Position numbers and translations under genes: made by a program. A DNA stretch of 64,000 nucleotides from Maribacter litoralis (GTDB taxonomy: Bacteria; Bacteroidota; Bacteroidia; Flavobacteriales; Flavobacteriaceae): contig NZ_QCZD01000001.1 of the NCBI RefSeq assembly GCF_003075045.1, forward strand, positions 62,001 through 126,000, in the 5' to 3' direction. Positions 53,475-62,942 of this stretch are shown piece after piece. The notes under the pieces are model-generated. The model did no database searches. It had not been told where the DNA came from and saw only the letters and a program-made list of their open reading frames with translations. How positions within the stretch are numbered: position 1 is the first letter of the stretch; every line of letters begins with the position of its first letter.

Positions 53475-54107
53475 TTATTTCCCAAAAAGACCTCCTAAAA
53501 GACCTCCTAGACCACCTGGTTTTTTGTTGCTTCCCATAACCATACCTGCAACATCATCTAAAATGCTTCCGTCGCCATCGGCATCTAATAATGAAGTAAT
53601 CAAACTCTGGTTTTCTTGTGGTTGACCACCAAGCATACTACCCAAAAGAGCATTCATACCTGTACCATCACTTACATTACTTTGTGCTGTTTGCTTACCT
53701 AAAAAGCCCATAACGATAGGAGCTGCAATTTTTAGAATTTGAGCAACTGATCCTGAATCTAAACCAGACTTTGCACTTAAGGCACTTTCAACCTGTGGTT
53801 GTTTACTTCCGAAAACGTGACCTAAAATACCGGCACCGTCGTTCATTACACTTTCATCTACGCCACCGCTGAACAGACCTCCTAGGTTATCTAATATACC
53901 ACCACTATGGTTGCTCGACAACGCACTCATTAAACCTTGAGCGCCTTCTGGTGTAGAGACATTTTTTTTCATTGCACCAAGTATTAATGGCATAGCCATA
54001 CTAAGTACATTAGCGGTTTTGTCTTCAGGTTGGTTGGTTTGACCAGCTACACCGCTAATTAATTGTTGCCCCATTGGGCTATTTAATAAATCTAATAATC
54101 CTGCCAT
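53475..54107 (-). CDS. DUF937 domain protein
   Basis: A 210-residue protein starting MAGLLDLLNSPMGQQLISG, typical of DUF937. The family has two helical repeats with the pattern A-P-I/L-x-M-G. The C-terminal quarter ends in Gly/Leu-rich KPGGLGGLLGGLFGK. No signal peptide or membrane helix was recognised. Function unknown. Confidence 0.85.
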   Translation of the reverse strand: MAGLLDLLNSPMGQQLISGVAGQTNQPEDKTANVLSMAMPLILGAMKKNVSTPEGAQGLMSALSSNHSGGILDNLGGLFSGGVDESVMNDGAGILGHVFGSKQPQVESALSAKSGLDSGSVAQILKIAAPIVMGFLGKQTAQSNVSDGTGMNALLGSMLGGQPQENQSLITSLLDADGDGSILDDVAGMVMGSNKKPGGLGGLLGGLFGK

Positions 54108-54176
54108 TGTAATAGTTAATTTAATGTTTATGCCGTAAAATACGAAAAAGAGTCAATAAATTATGCTATTGAGCGC

Positions 54177-55127
54177 CTAATTTAGCAAAGTAATAATCTG
54201 CTCTGCTAATTCTAGACCTATTCTCTCTTGGGCTTCTAAGGTTGCAGCACCAATATGCGGAGATAAAGATATGCTTGAGTGCATTAATATTTTAATCTCT
54301 GGCTTTGGTTCAGATTCATATACGTCTAAACCCGCAAATGCAACTGTACCGTTTTCCAATGCATCGATCAAAGCAACTTCATCTAAAACTCCACCTCTGG
54401 CTGCATTTACAATACCAACACCTTTCTTCATCTTGGAAAATTCCGATTTTCCTAGAACGTAGTTGTCTTGACCAGGTATATGCAATGAAATGTAATCGGC
54501 ATTTTTAAGTAAATCATTTTTACTTGTATTGGTTAAACTAAAAGACACTTTTTGACCGTCAAAAAAATCAAGGTCGATTTTAGCTTCTGCAACATCGGGA
54601 TCACAATAAACAACCTTCATTCCTGCACCTATCGCTAGTTTAGCGGTTGCTTGTCCAATATTTCCAAATCCGAAGATACCAAGGGTTTTGCCTCTTAATT
54701 CGGTACCTTTTGAATAGGATTTTTTTAAACCTTTAAAATTACTATCGCCTTCTAAAGGCATATTTCTATTGGCGTCATATAAAAAACGTGCACCACCAAA
54801 AAGGTGGGCAAATACCAATTCTGCTACAGATTCTGATGATGCAGCCGGTGTATTGATAATGTGTATGCCTTTGGATTTTGCATGAGCAACATCAATATTA
54901 TCCATGCCAACACCACCTCTGCCTATTAATTTTAGGGTAGGGCAGGCGTCTATTAAATCTTTTCTTACTTTGGTAGCACTACGTACCAATAATGCATCAA
55001 TTTTGTTCTCGTTGATATAATTGACCAACTGTTCTTGCGCAACAGTGGTTGTCAATACGTTAAACCCAGCTTTCTCTAAAGTGGTGATACCATTTTGAGA
55101 AATACCGTCATTAGCTAATATCTTCAT
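54177..55127 (-). CDS. serA: D-3-phosphoglycerate dehydrogenase, short form
   Basis: First step of phosphorylated serine synthesis, oxidising 3-phosphoglycerate with NAD+. A 316-residue D-2-hydroxyacid dehydrogenase. NAD motif GFGNIG (153-158), active-site Arg/Glu/His in VNAARGGVLDE and SPHIGAATLEAQ. It lacks a C-terminal ACT domain, so classic serine feedback is unlikely. It is 47 bases after serC, so both form an operon. Confidence 0.92.
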   Translation of the reverse strand: MKILANDGISQNGITTLEKAGFNVLTTTVAQEQLVNYINENKIDALLVRSATKVRKDLIDACPTLKLIGRGGVGMDNIDVAHAKSKGIHIINTPAASSESVAELVFAHLFGGARFLYDANRNMPLEGDSNFKGLKKSYSKGTELRGKTLGIFGFGNIGQATAKLAIGAGMKVVYCDPDVAEAKIDLDFFDGQKVSFSLTNTSKNDLLKNADYISLHIPGQDNYVLGKSEFSKMKKGVGIVNAARGGVLDEVALIDALENGTVAFAGLDVYESEPKPEIKILMHSSISLSPHIGAATLEAQERIGLELAEQIITLLN

Positions 55128-55174
55128 TTGTTTTCCTAAAATTTTATTGTTGTGTTCAGAATGGATCGCAACAA

Positions 55175-56239
55175 TTATCCTTTTCGTTCCATTTCGCTCA
55201 TGACATCAACCAATACGCCAACAGTATCCAACGATAATGCGTTATACATACTAGCTCTATAACCACCAACTGAACGGTGTCCGTTTAAACCGTTTATACC
55301 AGCCTCTTTCAACATATCGTCAAAAGTAGTTTTTAAGGCTTCATCGGTTAGGTTGAATGTAGCGTTCATTAAAGAACGATCTTCTACATTGGCAAAGCCT
55401 TCAAAAACCGGATTTAAATCGATTTCAGAATATAGTAATCTTGCCTTTTTTTCATTTACCTCTTCTATGGCAGCAATACCACCAAGATTTTTTAACCATT
55501 CTAATGTAAGCATAGAAGTATATACCGCAAATACAGGAGGTGTATTGAACATGCTATCTTTTGCTATATGTACTTGGTAGTCTAGCATTGAAGGGATTTT
55601 TCTAGATACTTGACCTAATATTTCTTCTTTTACTACCACTAAAGTAGTACCTGCAGGACCCATATTTTTTTGAGCACCTGCATAAATAAGGTCAAATTGA
55701 GAAAAGTCTAAACTTCTTGAGAAGATATCAGAACTCATATCGCAAACAAGAGGACAATCCGTTTTTGGAAATTTTTTGAACTGAGTACCAAAAATGGTAT
55801 TGTTCGAGGTAATATGTAAATAATCTAACCCTGAAGGTACAGAATAGCCTTTGGGAATATATTTGAAACTTTCATCTTTAGATGATCCTACCTCTACAAT
55901 TTCACCAAACAATTTGGCTTCTTTTATTGCTTTGTCGCTCCATGTACCGGTATTTAAATAACCAGCTTTTTTTTCCAATAGGTTATAGGCAACCATTAAA
56001 AACTCCATGCTTGCACCACCTTGAAGAAACAATGCTTTATATCCTTTATCTTTAAGGTCTAGCAGTTCTAATGCCAATGACCTTGCATTTTCCATTACTG
56101 CAACAAAATCTTTACTTCTATGTGAAATTTCAATAAGTGAAAGTCCAGAACCATTAAAGTCCATTACAGATTCAGAAGCTTTTAACAATACTTCTTTTGG
56201 TAATATACAGGGACCGGCACTAAAATTATGTTTTTTCAT
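55175..56239 (-). CDS. serC: Phosphoserine aminotransferase
   Basis: Second step of serine synthesis and a step in pyridoxal phosphate synthesis in some bacteria. A 354-residue fold-type I PLP enzyme beginning KKHNFSAGPCILP. The PLP Lys is K191 in YAGAQKNMGPAG. Substrate motifs NNTIFGTQF and LNGHRSVGGYRASMYN are as in SerC. It is transcribed with serA. Confidence 0.95.
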   Translation of the reverse strand: MKKHNFSAGPCILPKEVLLKASESVMDFNGSGLSLIEISHRSKDFVAVMENARSLALELLDLKDKGYKALFLQGGASMEFLMVAYNLLEKKAGYLNTGTWSDKAIKEAKLFGEIVEVGSSKDESFKYIPKGYSVPSGLDYLHITSNNTIFGTQFKKFPKTDCPLVCDMSSDIFSRSLDFSQFDLIYAGAQKNMGPAGTTLVVVKEEILGQVSRKIPSMLDYQVHIAKDSMFNTPPVFAVYTSMLTLEWLKNLGGIAAIEEVNEKKARLLYSEIDLNPVFEGFANVEDRSLMNATFNLTDEALKTTFDDMLKEAGINGLNGHRSVGGYRASMYNALSLDTVGVLVDVMSEMERKG

Positions 56240-56304
56240 CTTGTGTGTAATTTAAGATTGCAAAGGTCAGGATTTTTTGAAGATTTTTATAAACTATTCG
56301 GTAT

Positions 56305-57375
56305 TTAATTCTTGGAAGTGTTCAACAAGAATTCAATAGTATCTATACCATCGGCATAGTCGTTTAACTTAGGTTTTTGTGTGTTGCCAAACGCAATTTC
56401 ATCTTCACTAAAGCCTGATGCTACAATACACTGTAAATTATCTTTATTTGTGTAAAGCTTGTTTTTTAGAGAATCTTCATCAGTATAATACTCAAAAAAT
56501 AATGAAGCTATTGGTGAACCAAAACTTTCTTCTTCTTTTAGAATTAAAAATCCATTGTCCAAAATTTTAAACTCGCTCATTAAATATACAGCTTTATTGT
56601 AGTCATAATTATTAGCATATTTATTATGATTTATGATATCGCTATGCTTGAACATTGCTTTGTAGAAAGTGTCGATATTGTAATCTTTAGGAATATAAAT
56701 TTTTGAAACACTTCTACATCCTAATCCAAAATACCTGAATATATCTTCACCAAGGGCTATTAACTCCTCTTCGGTTTCGTTACCTCTTAAAACAGCAACG
56801 GAGTTTCTGTTTTTACGTATAATGTTAGGTTTTTTTCCAAAATAATATTCAAAGTAGCGTGCCGTATTGTTGCTTCCGGTTGCAATTACCGCATCATAAT
56901 GATCTAATTTTTCTTTGGTAAAGGTTACGGATTCTTTTAGTGTTGGCTCAACATCTATTATGTAATCGATAAGTAGTGGAATTAGTTTTTGGTCGTTACT
57001 CGATAATTTTACCAAAGCTTTGTTCCCAGTAATTAAAACGCATAAAAGGTCATGAAAACCGACTAAAGGTATATTACCGGCTAATATTAAGGCAACAACC
57101 TTTTCACTATTGGCGCTTAAATCATATTTGCTCAGCCACTCTTCAAGATTCTTTTTGGTGAGTGCATTGCCCCATTCTTTAAAAGCATGCATACAATTAT
57201 CTTCTGTAAACCAGCCATTATAATGTTGGGCTCTTTCAGCTTCCGATTTAAATGCACTTATCCATTTGTCATTTAAATGATTTGAAAGGGTGTTTTGTTC
57301 TATTAAATCACAAAATGTTCTTAGAAAATTTCCAAGTTTAACAAAAGCTTCTATCGTTAGGTTGCTATGGGTCAT
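56305..57375 (-). CDS. LuxC-like acyl-CoA reductase family protein
   Basis: A 356-residue member of the acyl-CoA reductase (LuxC) family, an aldehyde-dehydrogenase fold. The nucleotide loop is VIATGSNNTARYFE (163-176) and a probable catalytic Cys is C220 in FGLGCRSVSKIYIP. In luminous bacteria LuxC reduces acyl groups to aldehyde; non-luminous Bacteroidota keep this gene next to serC and the ferredoxin below. Its substrate here is unknown. Confidence 0.85.
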   Translation of the reverse strand: MTHSNLTIEAFVKLGNFLRTFCDLIEQNTLSNHLNDKWISAFKSEAERAQHYNGWFTEDNCMHAFKEWGNALTKKNLEEWLSKYDLSANSEKVVALILAGNIPLVGFHDLLCVLITGNKALVKLSSNDQKLIPLLIDYIIDVEPTLKESVTFTKEKLDHYDAVIATGSNNTARYFEYYFGKKPNIIRKNRNSVAVLRGNETEEELIALGEDIFRYFGLGCRSVSKIYIPKDYNIDTFYKAMFKHSDIINHNKYANNYDYNKAVYLMSEFKILDNGFLILKEEESFGSPIASLFFEYYTDEDSLKNKLYTNKDNLQCIVASGFSEDEIAFGNTQKPKLNDYADGIDTIEFLLNTSKN

Positions 57376-57379
57376 TATA

Positions 57380-57411
57380 TTTGTATACTAGATTGGTAGA
57401 GATTACCTTTG
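57380..57411 (+). promoter_or_regulatory. Promoter of the ferredoxin gene
   Basis: TTTG (57380-57383), a 20-base spacer and TACCTTTG (57404-57411) give an ideal Bacteroidota promoter. The start codon is 53 nt further on, leaving a leader of about 48 nt. Confidence 0.75.
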
Positions 57412-57422
57412 TGCAAAAATAA

Positions 57423-57815
<393 letters not shown>

Positions 57816-57901
57816 CCTGGTCAGTAAAATTTTGGATACTAAGTAAGAGATAAATTTTAATTTCCTTTTTAGGGATTTCAATAGTTGAATTCTAATAAAA
57901 T

Positions 57902-57936
57902 AAAAAAAGCTACCTAAATCAATAGGTAGCTTTTTT
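57902..57936 (-). terminator. Terminator after the STN-TonB receptor gene
   Basis: The hairpin AAAAAAGCTACCT / AGGTAGCTTTTTT has an 8-base loop and T-runs on both strands; it can also terminate the ferredoxin gene. Confidence 0.8.
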
Positions 57937-57957
57937 ATTAAATAAACTAAATCAAAA

Positions 57958-60900
57958 TCAAAACTTATAATTTAAAGATAAGTTGAACATGGTTCCTAAT
58001 TGGCTAAAGTGGTAACCGTCATACGTCATTTGAGAATAACGTTGGTTGAAAGTTATCAAGTTAGATTGGTTCTGGGTTTGTGCAGCATCTGCTAAAATAG
58101 CATCTCCTGCAGCATTTTGAGAAACAAAGCTCCATTCAGGTAAAACATTAAATAGATTGTTGATGTTTAAAGCAATGGTTAGTTTATCCGTAGCGCTATA
58201 GTTTACTCCTAAATCTGTTACAACTTTAGGATCGAATTCTGTACCAAGGTTAAAGTTGCCATTAGCATCTGTACTTAAACCTTGTTGAAAGAAGCTTGTT
58301 TTACCGAACAATGTGTTGTTAAGTGAAAATCCGAATTTGTTTATATCGTAATTAGCTCCTAAAATCCATTTAGTCTTAGGTCTTGATGTAAAGAAAAGAG
58401 CTTCTTGCGTTTGGTTTACAACAGATTGTCCGGAGTTGGCCACTAAGTCGATATCCTTTACTGGTCCGTCAAGTTCATTCTGTATGGTATAGTTACCAGA
58501 AAGGTTCAACCCTAGACTACCAGCACCTATTTCTATTCCTTTATAGGCCAATACAACATCAATACCTGATGTTTTTGTATCAATTGCATTTGAAAAGAAA
58601 CTTACATCACTTAAATTGTTATTTGCCAATAAGACATCTAGTGCATTTGTAGCATCACCACTAGGACCTATTTCATTACCTAAAACAATTCTGTCTTTTA
58701 CAGCAATGTTGTAATAATCAAGTGTATAGCTGAATTTAGATATTTTTCCACCGAAACCAACGGTAAAGTTTGTTGATGTTTCTGCATCTAATTGAGGAAT
58801 ACCTAAAAGTTTAGCTTGTGTAGATACGTTATTAATTAAACCACCAACTTGAATACCTTGACCGGGTACAAAGCTATACTGAGCTTTTTGTGTATAAATT
58901 TGGTGTAGGGTAGGAGCTCTAAATCCTGAAGAAATAGAACCTCTTAATGTAAACTCATCGCTAAACTTATATCGTGAACTAAACTTGTAAATGAAAGTGT
59001 TTCCGAAATCGGAATAGTTTTCTGTTCTAATAGTACCGCTTAATAAGAAAGCATCAGATACATCATAATCTAAACTAAAATATCCACCGATATTGTAACG
59101 ATTGAATTTTCCTGAGTTTTGAGGAGAGGCACCAGCAAATGAATCTGCACCACCACCATCGTATGAAGCCAATTCACCTTCTATTATTTCAAAGGTTTCC
59201 GTTCTAAACTCAGCACCGATACCAATACTTACTTTGTCTGAAAGTATTCTTGAAATATCAATGTTACCTACGTTGTGTGAAAATCGTGTTCCACCTGGAT
59301 CAAATGACTGTTGACTGTTCTCTCTATAGAGTTCAGAACCTTCGGTAATTTCACCATCATCAACAGAACCATTACCATTAGCATCAATAAATACTGATGG
59401 AGAATAAACTACGTTTCTATTGTGTGTGTTGTTTACTTTATAAGTCTGTAAGTTTCCACCAGTAGTAAAACTAGCATCAACATTCCAATCATTGATTGTT
59501 GATTTAAAACCTATTGTTGCGTTGTAATCACTTAACAATCCTTCAAATGTTGGTAAATACCCATCATATCCGCCAGGGTTGTTTGGGTTGTCTCCAGGAA
59601 AGAAATCTGCTAAATAAGGGAAATCTTCAACTGTTCTCCAGTATGGTGTTCTATAATTTGCAAAACTGTTTACCGCTTTATAAACATAGGCGGCATTACC
59701 ATATAATGAAGTATTTTCACTAAGCTCGTACCCTAAGTTTACAGAGAATTTAGCAGCTGCAGTTTCTGGGGAACCGTTTATGTTACCTGCGTCTGGGCGT
59801 CTTGATAAAAATTCTTGAACATCGGCGATATCTGCTCCAAAGTCAGCGGCTTCGCCTGCTGCATTTACAGTACCAGGTCTATTTGCTTGGTTCACTTTAG
59901 ATAAATCGATTGTGTAGTTAACAAATCCTTTGTCTTCACCTATAGTAGAACCATTGTTTATAGAAGCTCCGAACATTTCTCCATCACCTTCAGAGGTAAT
60001 ACCAGTTCTTAACGTGGCGGAACCCTCATTTGGAGAATCTTTAAGGATTATGTTCATTACACCGGCAATAGCATCAGACCCATATTGTGCAGATGCGCCA
60101 TCTCTAAGAATTTCCACTCTTTTGATCGCATCGGTTGGTATTGCAGAGATATCGGCACCAGTTTCACCACGACCTGGAGATGTTTGTGTATATAATAACG
60201 CACTTAAGTTTTTACGCTTACCATTAATTAATATCAATGTTCTAGAAGGTCCCATATTTCTAATTTCATAGGGATCTAATAAAGAGGTTGCATCGTTAAC
60301 CGGTGTTTGTACCGTGTTAAAAGACGGAATTCTGTATTGTAATGCTTTGTCAAATGTAGCCTGACCGGTAGAAGTCAATTCCTTAACACCAACAACATCA
60401 ACAGGTAATGGGGTGTCGGTATTACTTCTTGGTGCCGTACGAGAACCTACCACAATGAATTCATCAAGTTGCATTCCTTCAGATAGCTTAACGTTTATAG
60501 TACTTTTTCCGGCTGTAGCAACTTCTTGTGTGGCAAAACCAATATAGCTAAAAACCAATGTGCTATTGTCATTAATATTGATTGTGTAATTACCATCAAA
60601 ATCAGAAGTTGTACCGTTAGTTGTACCCTTTTCAACAATATTAACTCCGGCTAAAGGCGTCCCTGAAGCATCGGTAACTTTACCGCTAACCGTATTTTGC
60701 ACTTTTTCGGTTAAAGTCATGGCAGATATACCGTTAGTGTTTGAATCGACTTTTAAAATCTTAGCTCTTTGCGGTTTTTTATGGTAAACTACATAATACT
60801 TATTACCTAAATATTCAAAATCAAAACTAGTTTTACGTTCTAGTTTATTAATGATTTTATCCAATACAGGAAACTTATATTCCTCAGGATTTAAACTGGT

Positions 60901-61074
60901 GTTAGATACCAGTGTTGGGTTATAAGTGAAGTAAACTTCGTGTTTTTCACTTATTTCATTTAAGAACTCACTTAGGGTCACCTTTTCTTTGAGTTCGTCA
61001 GAAGCCTTCATGCTCATACTGCTCGTAAATAGCAGTACTGCAATAAGCATTCTCATTAGTTTTTTTGTTCTCAT
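57958..61074 (-). CDS. TonB-dependent receptor with STN signalling domain
   Basis: A 1038-residue outer-membrane receptor. Signal peptide (1-24), STN domain (about 28-100, FLNEISEKHEVYFTYNPTLV), carboxypeptidase-like domain (about 127-205, DASGTPLAGVNIVEKGTT), plug (from 220, with GVKELTSTGQATFDKA and ILRDGASAQYGSDAIAGVMN), and barrel ending FNLSLNYKF. The STN domain passes a signal to FecR. No SusD-like gene lies next to it, so iron complexes or other small molecules are more likely than glycans. Confidence 0.9.
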   Translation of the reverse strand: MRTKKLMRMLIAVLLFTSSMSMKASDELKEKVTLSEFLNEISEKHEVYFTYNPTLVSNTSLNPEEYKFPVLDKIINKLERKTSFDFEYLGNKYYVVYHKKPQRAKILKVDSNTNGISAMTLTEKVQNTVSGKVTDASGTPLAGVNIVEKGTTNGTTSDFDGNYTININDNSTLVFSYIGFATQEVATAGKSTINVKLSEGMQLDEFIVVGSRTAPRSNTDTPLPVDVVGVKELTSTGQATFDKALQYRIPSFNTVQTPVNDATSLLDPYEIRNMGPSRTLILINGKRKNLSALLYTQTSPGRGETGADISAIPTDAIKRVEILRDGASAQYGSDAIAGVMNIILKDSPNEGSATLRTGITSEGDGEMFGASINNGSTIGEDKGFVNYTIDLSKVNQANRPGTVNAAGEAADFGADIADVQEFLSRRPDAGNINGSPETAAAKFSVNLGYELSENTSLYGNAAYVYKAVNSFANYRTPYWRTVEDFPYLADFFPGDNPNNPGGYDGYLPTFEGLLSDYNATIGFKSTINDWNVDASFTTGGNLQTYKVNNTHNRNVVYSPSVFIDANGNGSVDDGEITEGSELYRENSQQSFDPGGTRFSHNVGNIDISRILSDKVSIGIGAEFRTETFEIIEGELASYDGGGADSFAGASPQNSGKFNRYNIGGYFSLDYDVSDAFLLSGTIRTENYSDFGNTFIYKFSSRYKFSDEFTLRGSISSGFRAPTLHQIYTQKAQYSFVPGQGIQVGGLINNVSTQAKLLGIPQLDAETSTNFTVGFGGKISKFSYTLDYYNIAVKDRIVLGNEIGPSGDATNALDVLLANNNLSDVSFFSNAIDTKTSGIDVVLAYKGIEIGAGSLGLNLSGNYTIQNELDGPVKDIDLVANSGQSVVNQTQEALFFTSRPKTKWILGANYDINKFGFSLNNTLFGKTSFFQQGLSTDANGNFNLGTEFDPKVVTDLGVNYSATDKLTIALNINNLFNVLPEWSFVSQNAAGDAILADAAQTQNQSNLITFNQRYSQMTYDGYHFSQLGTMFNLSLNYKF

Positions 61075-61089
61075 AAATAAATAGTTTAG

Positions 61090-62103
61090 TTAATAAATAG
61101 GGTTTTCTTGTACGCGTAAAATATTTCCTTTGTTAATTATTCTTGTTCCGGTCGCCTTTTCAATAGCGGCTATACATATTTTTAGGTTCTGATTGGGGAT
61201 ACCACCAGATATGGGAATTTTCATTAATTCGTTAGCCGAGTATTGTACCTCAATACCGTACGTCAACTCTAAGTTGGTCATTACATCTTTAAGAGGTATT
61301 TCATTAAATGCGTAAGTACCACCTCTCCATAAAGCATATGGTGTTTCCACATCTACGCGTTTATGAAGTAATTTTTTACTTTCATTGGAAAAGGATACCA
61401 TTTCGCCAGGTATCATTTTAGCCACTTCTCCATTTTTAAATTCTAAATGAATAGAACCTTCATCAAGAACAACATTGGTTTTTTGTTTTCTGGTATTTAC
61501 ATGAAACTGGGTTCCCAAGACTTCAACTTTAAGGTCGTTGGTAATAACCCAAAACTTTGCATTGGTACTGGGTATTGACTTTACTTTGAAATAAGCTTCA
61601 CCTTTTAAGTTTAGTAGACGAGGGTTCTCCTTATCATATGATATCTCTGAGTTTCCATTCAAAACCACAGATGTGCCGTCTGATAATTTTAGGTCGATAA
61701 TTTCACCATAATTGGTTTTATGAATTGTGGTAGACTGGTTGGTGAAATATGTTAAACTACTATAACCGATAAGAATTAATAGTACAGCAGCTGCAGTGGT
61801 AAGGAGTACCGTATTTAGTGAATGTACTTTTTTGGATTTTGTAGGGGCAGGAATGTCAATATTTATTTTGTTCAATACTTTAGATAAGGCTTCTTCTACA
61901 ATACTATTACTAGGATAGTCTTGATTAAAATTAATACCGGTAATTATAGATTTTGCATTTTCTACTGTTTCTAGATGTTCAGGGTTGTTTTGTATCCAGT
62001 TATTCCAATAGGATACATCATTTTTGTTTAAATCTTTTGCCCAGTTTTCAAAAGATGCATCGTTAAGAAAATATTGTAGATTGAAATTGTGCTTCTTGTC
62101 CAT
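61090..62103 (-). CDS. FecR-family anti-sigma regulator
   Basis: A 337-residue inner-membrane regulator. A cytoplasmic N-terminus (1-90) binds the sigma factor, a single helix follows at about 97-119 (VLLTTAAAVLLILIGYSSL), then the periplasmic FecR domain (YGEIIDLKLSDGTSVVLNGN) and a DUF4974-like C-terminus (YAFNEIPLKDVMTNLELTY). It receives the signal from the STN domain of the receptor 16 bases downstream. Confidence 0.92.
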   Translation of the reverse strand: MDKKHNFNLQYFLNDASFENWAKDLNKNDVSYWNNWIQNNPEHLETVENAKSIITGINFNQDYPSNSIVEEALSKVLNKINIDIPAPTKSKKVHSLNTVLLTTAAAVLLILIGYSSLTYFTNQSTTIHKTNYGEIIDLKLSDGTSVVLNGNSEISYDKENPRLLNLKGEAYFKVKSIPSTNAKFWVITNDLKVEVLGTQFHVNTRKQKTNVVLDEGSIHLEFKNGEVAKMIPGEMVSFSNESKKLLHKRVDVETPYALWRGGTYAFNEIPLKDVMTNLELTYGIEVQYSANELMKIPISGGIPNQNLKICIAAIEKATGTRIINKGNILRVQENPIY

Positions 62104-62160
62104 TTAGTAAGGTGTTCCATTTATAAGAGATGTAACTCTTAAAAATATACCCTACCAAAT

Positions 62161-62739
62161 TCAATTTTTTTTCAAAATATTTTTAATTTGCTGATTTTCA
62201 GAAGCTTTTCTGAGTTTTGATAATGCTTTTTGCAACACGTTTAATACACTTTGGTAGTTCATATCCATAACTTCAGCAATATCAGTACTCTTCATTCCGC
62301 TATAATATTTTAAATACAGAACTTCTTTTTGTCTTGGTGATAGTTTGTTGATTAGATTAGCTAAGGTAGATGTGCATAAAAACTGAATCTCTTGATGTAT
62401 GGAGATTTCTTCTGGTGAAAAAGTGAAATTAGATTTGAATAGTTGTGCTTCAGAAACGGGAATATTCTTCTGGTTCTTTTGTAGTTGATTGATCAATCTT
62501 CTTTTAAAGGAAACGAATAAATAAGCTTTTAAATTTTTTATCTCGTTTTGCTTTTCTCGTTCTTCAAATAATTGAACGAAAAAGTTCTGGAGACAATCTT
62601 CTGTTAAATTTCGATTGTTACTAAGCTTTAAACCATACACATATAATTGAGGATAGTACTTCTTGAAAAGGAGACTGAAGCCATTAGCTTCGCCCTTTTT
62701 AAAGAAATACCATATTGTTTCATCTGAATGAAGTTCCAT
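62161..62739 (-). CDS. ECF sigma factor (FecI-like)
   Basis: A 192-residue ECF sigma factor with region 2 (LFKKYYPQLYVYGLKLSNN, ending in LKAYLFVSFKRRLIN) and region 4 (LSPRQKEVLYLKYYSGMKSTDIAEVM). It directs transcription of the receptor genes in response to FecR. The start chosen is ATG 62739. A frame from a TTG at 62766 would start within a promoter-like sequence TACTTTGC. It is 57 bases upstream of fecR in the same direction. Confidence 0.9.
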   Translation of the reverse strand: MELHSDETIWYFFKKGEANGFSLLFKKYYPQLYVYGLKLSNNRNLTEDCLQNFFVQLFEEREKQNEIKNLKAYLFVSFKRRLINQLQKNQKNIPVSEAQLFKSNFTFSPEEISIHQEIQFLCTSTLANLINKLSPRQKEVLYLKYYSGMKSTDIAEVMDMNYQSVLNVLQKALSKLRKASENQQIKNILKKN

Positions 62740-62912
62740 ATAATTTGTGCATGTTCTGTACTGCAAAGTATGAAATATTTCTTAAAAAATGTTAAATTCT
62801 CAATATTTAACCATCGTTCAGCTAAATTATTTGAATAATATTTAAATATATCGTATGAAAATTAAAGAATATGTTAGGAGTAAAAATGAATGCAAATTGT
62901 ATTGGTAAAAAC

Positions 62913-62920
62913 TATATTTG
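62913..62920 (+). promoter_or_regulatory. -7 promoter element of ychF
   Basis: TATATTTG matches TAnnTTTG and lies 22 nt before the ATG at 62943. Confidence 0.55.
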
Positions 62921-62942
62921 CACTCTTGAAATATTCTAAATT

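Noticed and set aside
59930..60271. 113-residue rightward open frame within the STN-TonB receptor
   Set aside because: Antisense of the plug region, with no start signals.
57958..62739. Polysaccharide utilisation locus
   Set aside because: No SusD-like gene or glycan-degrading enzyme accompanies the receptor.
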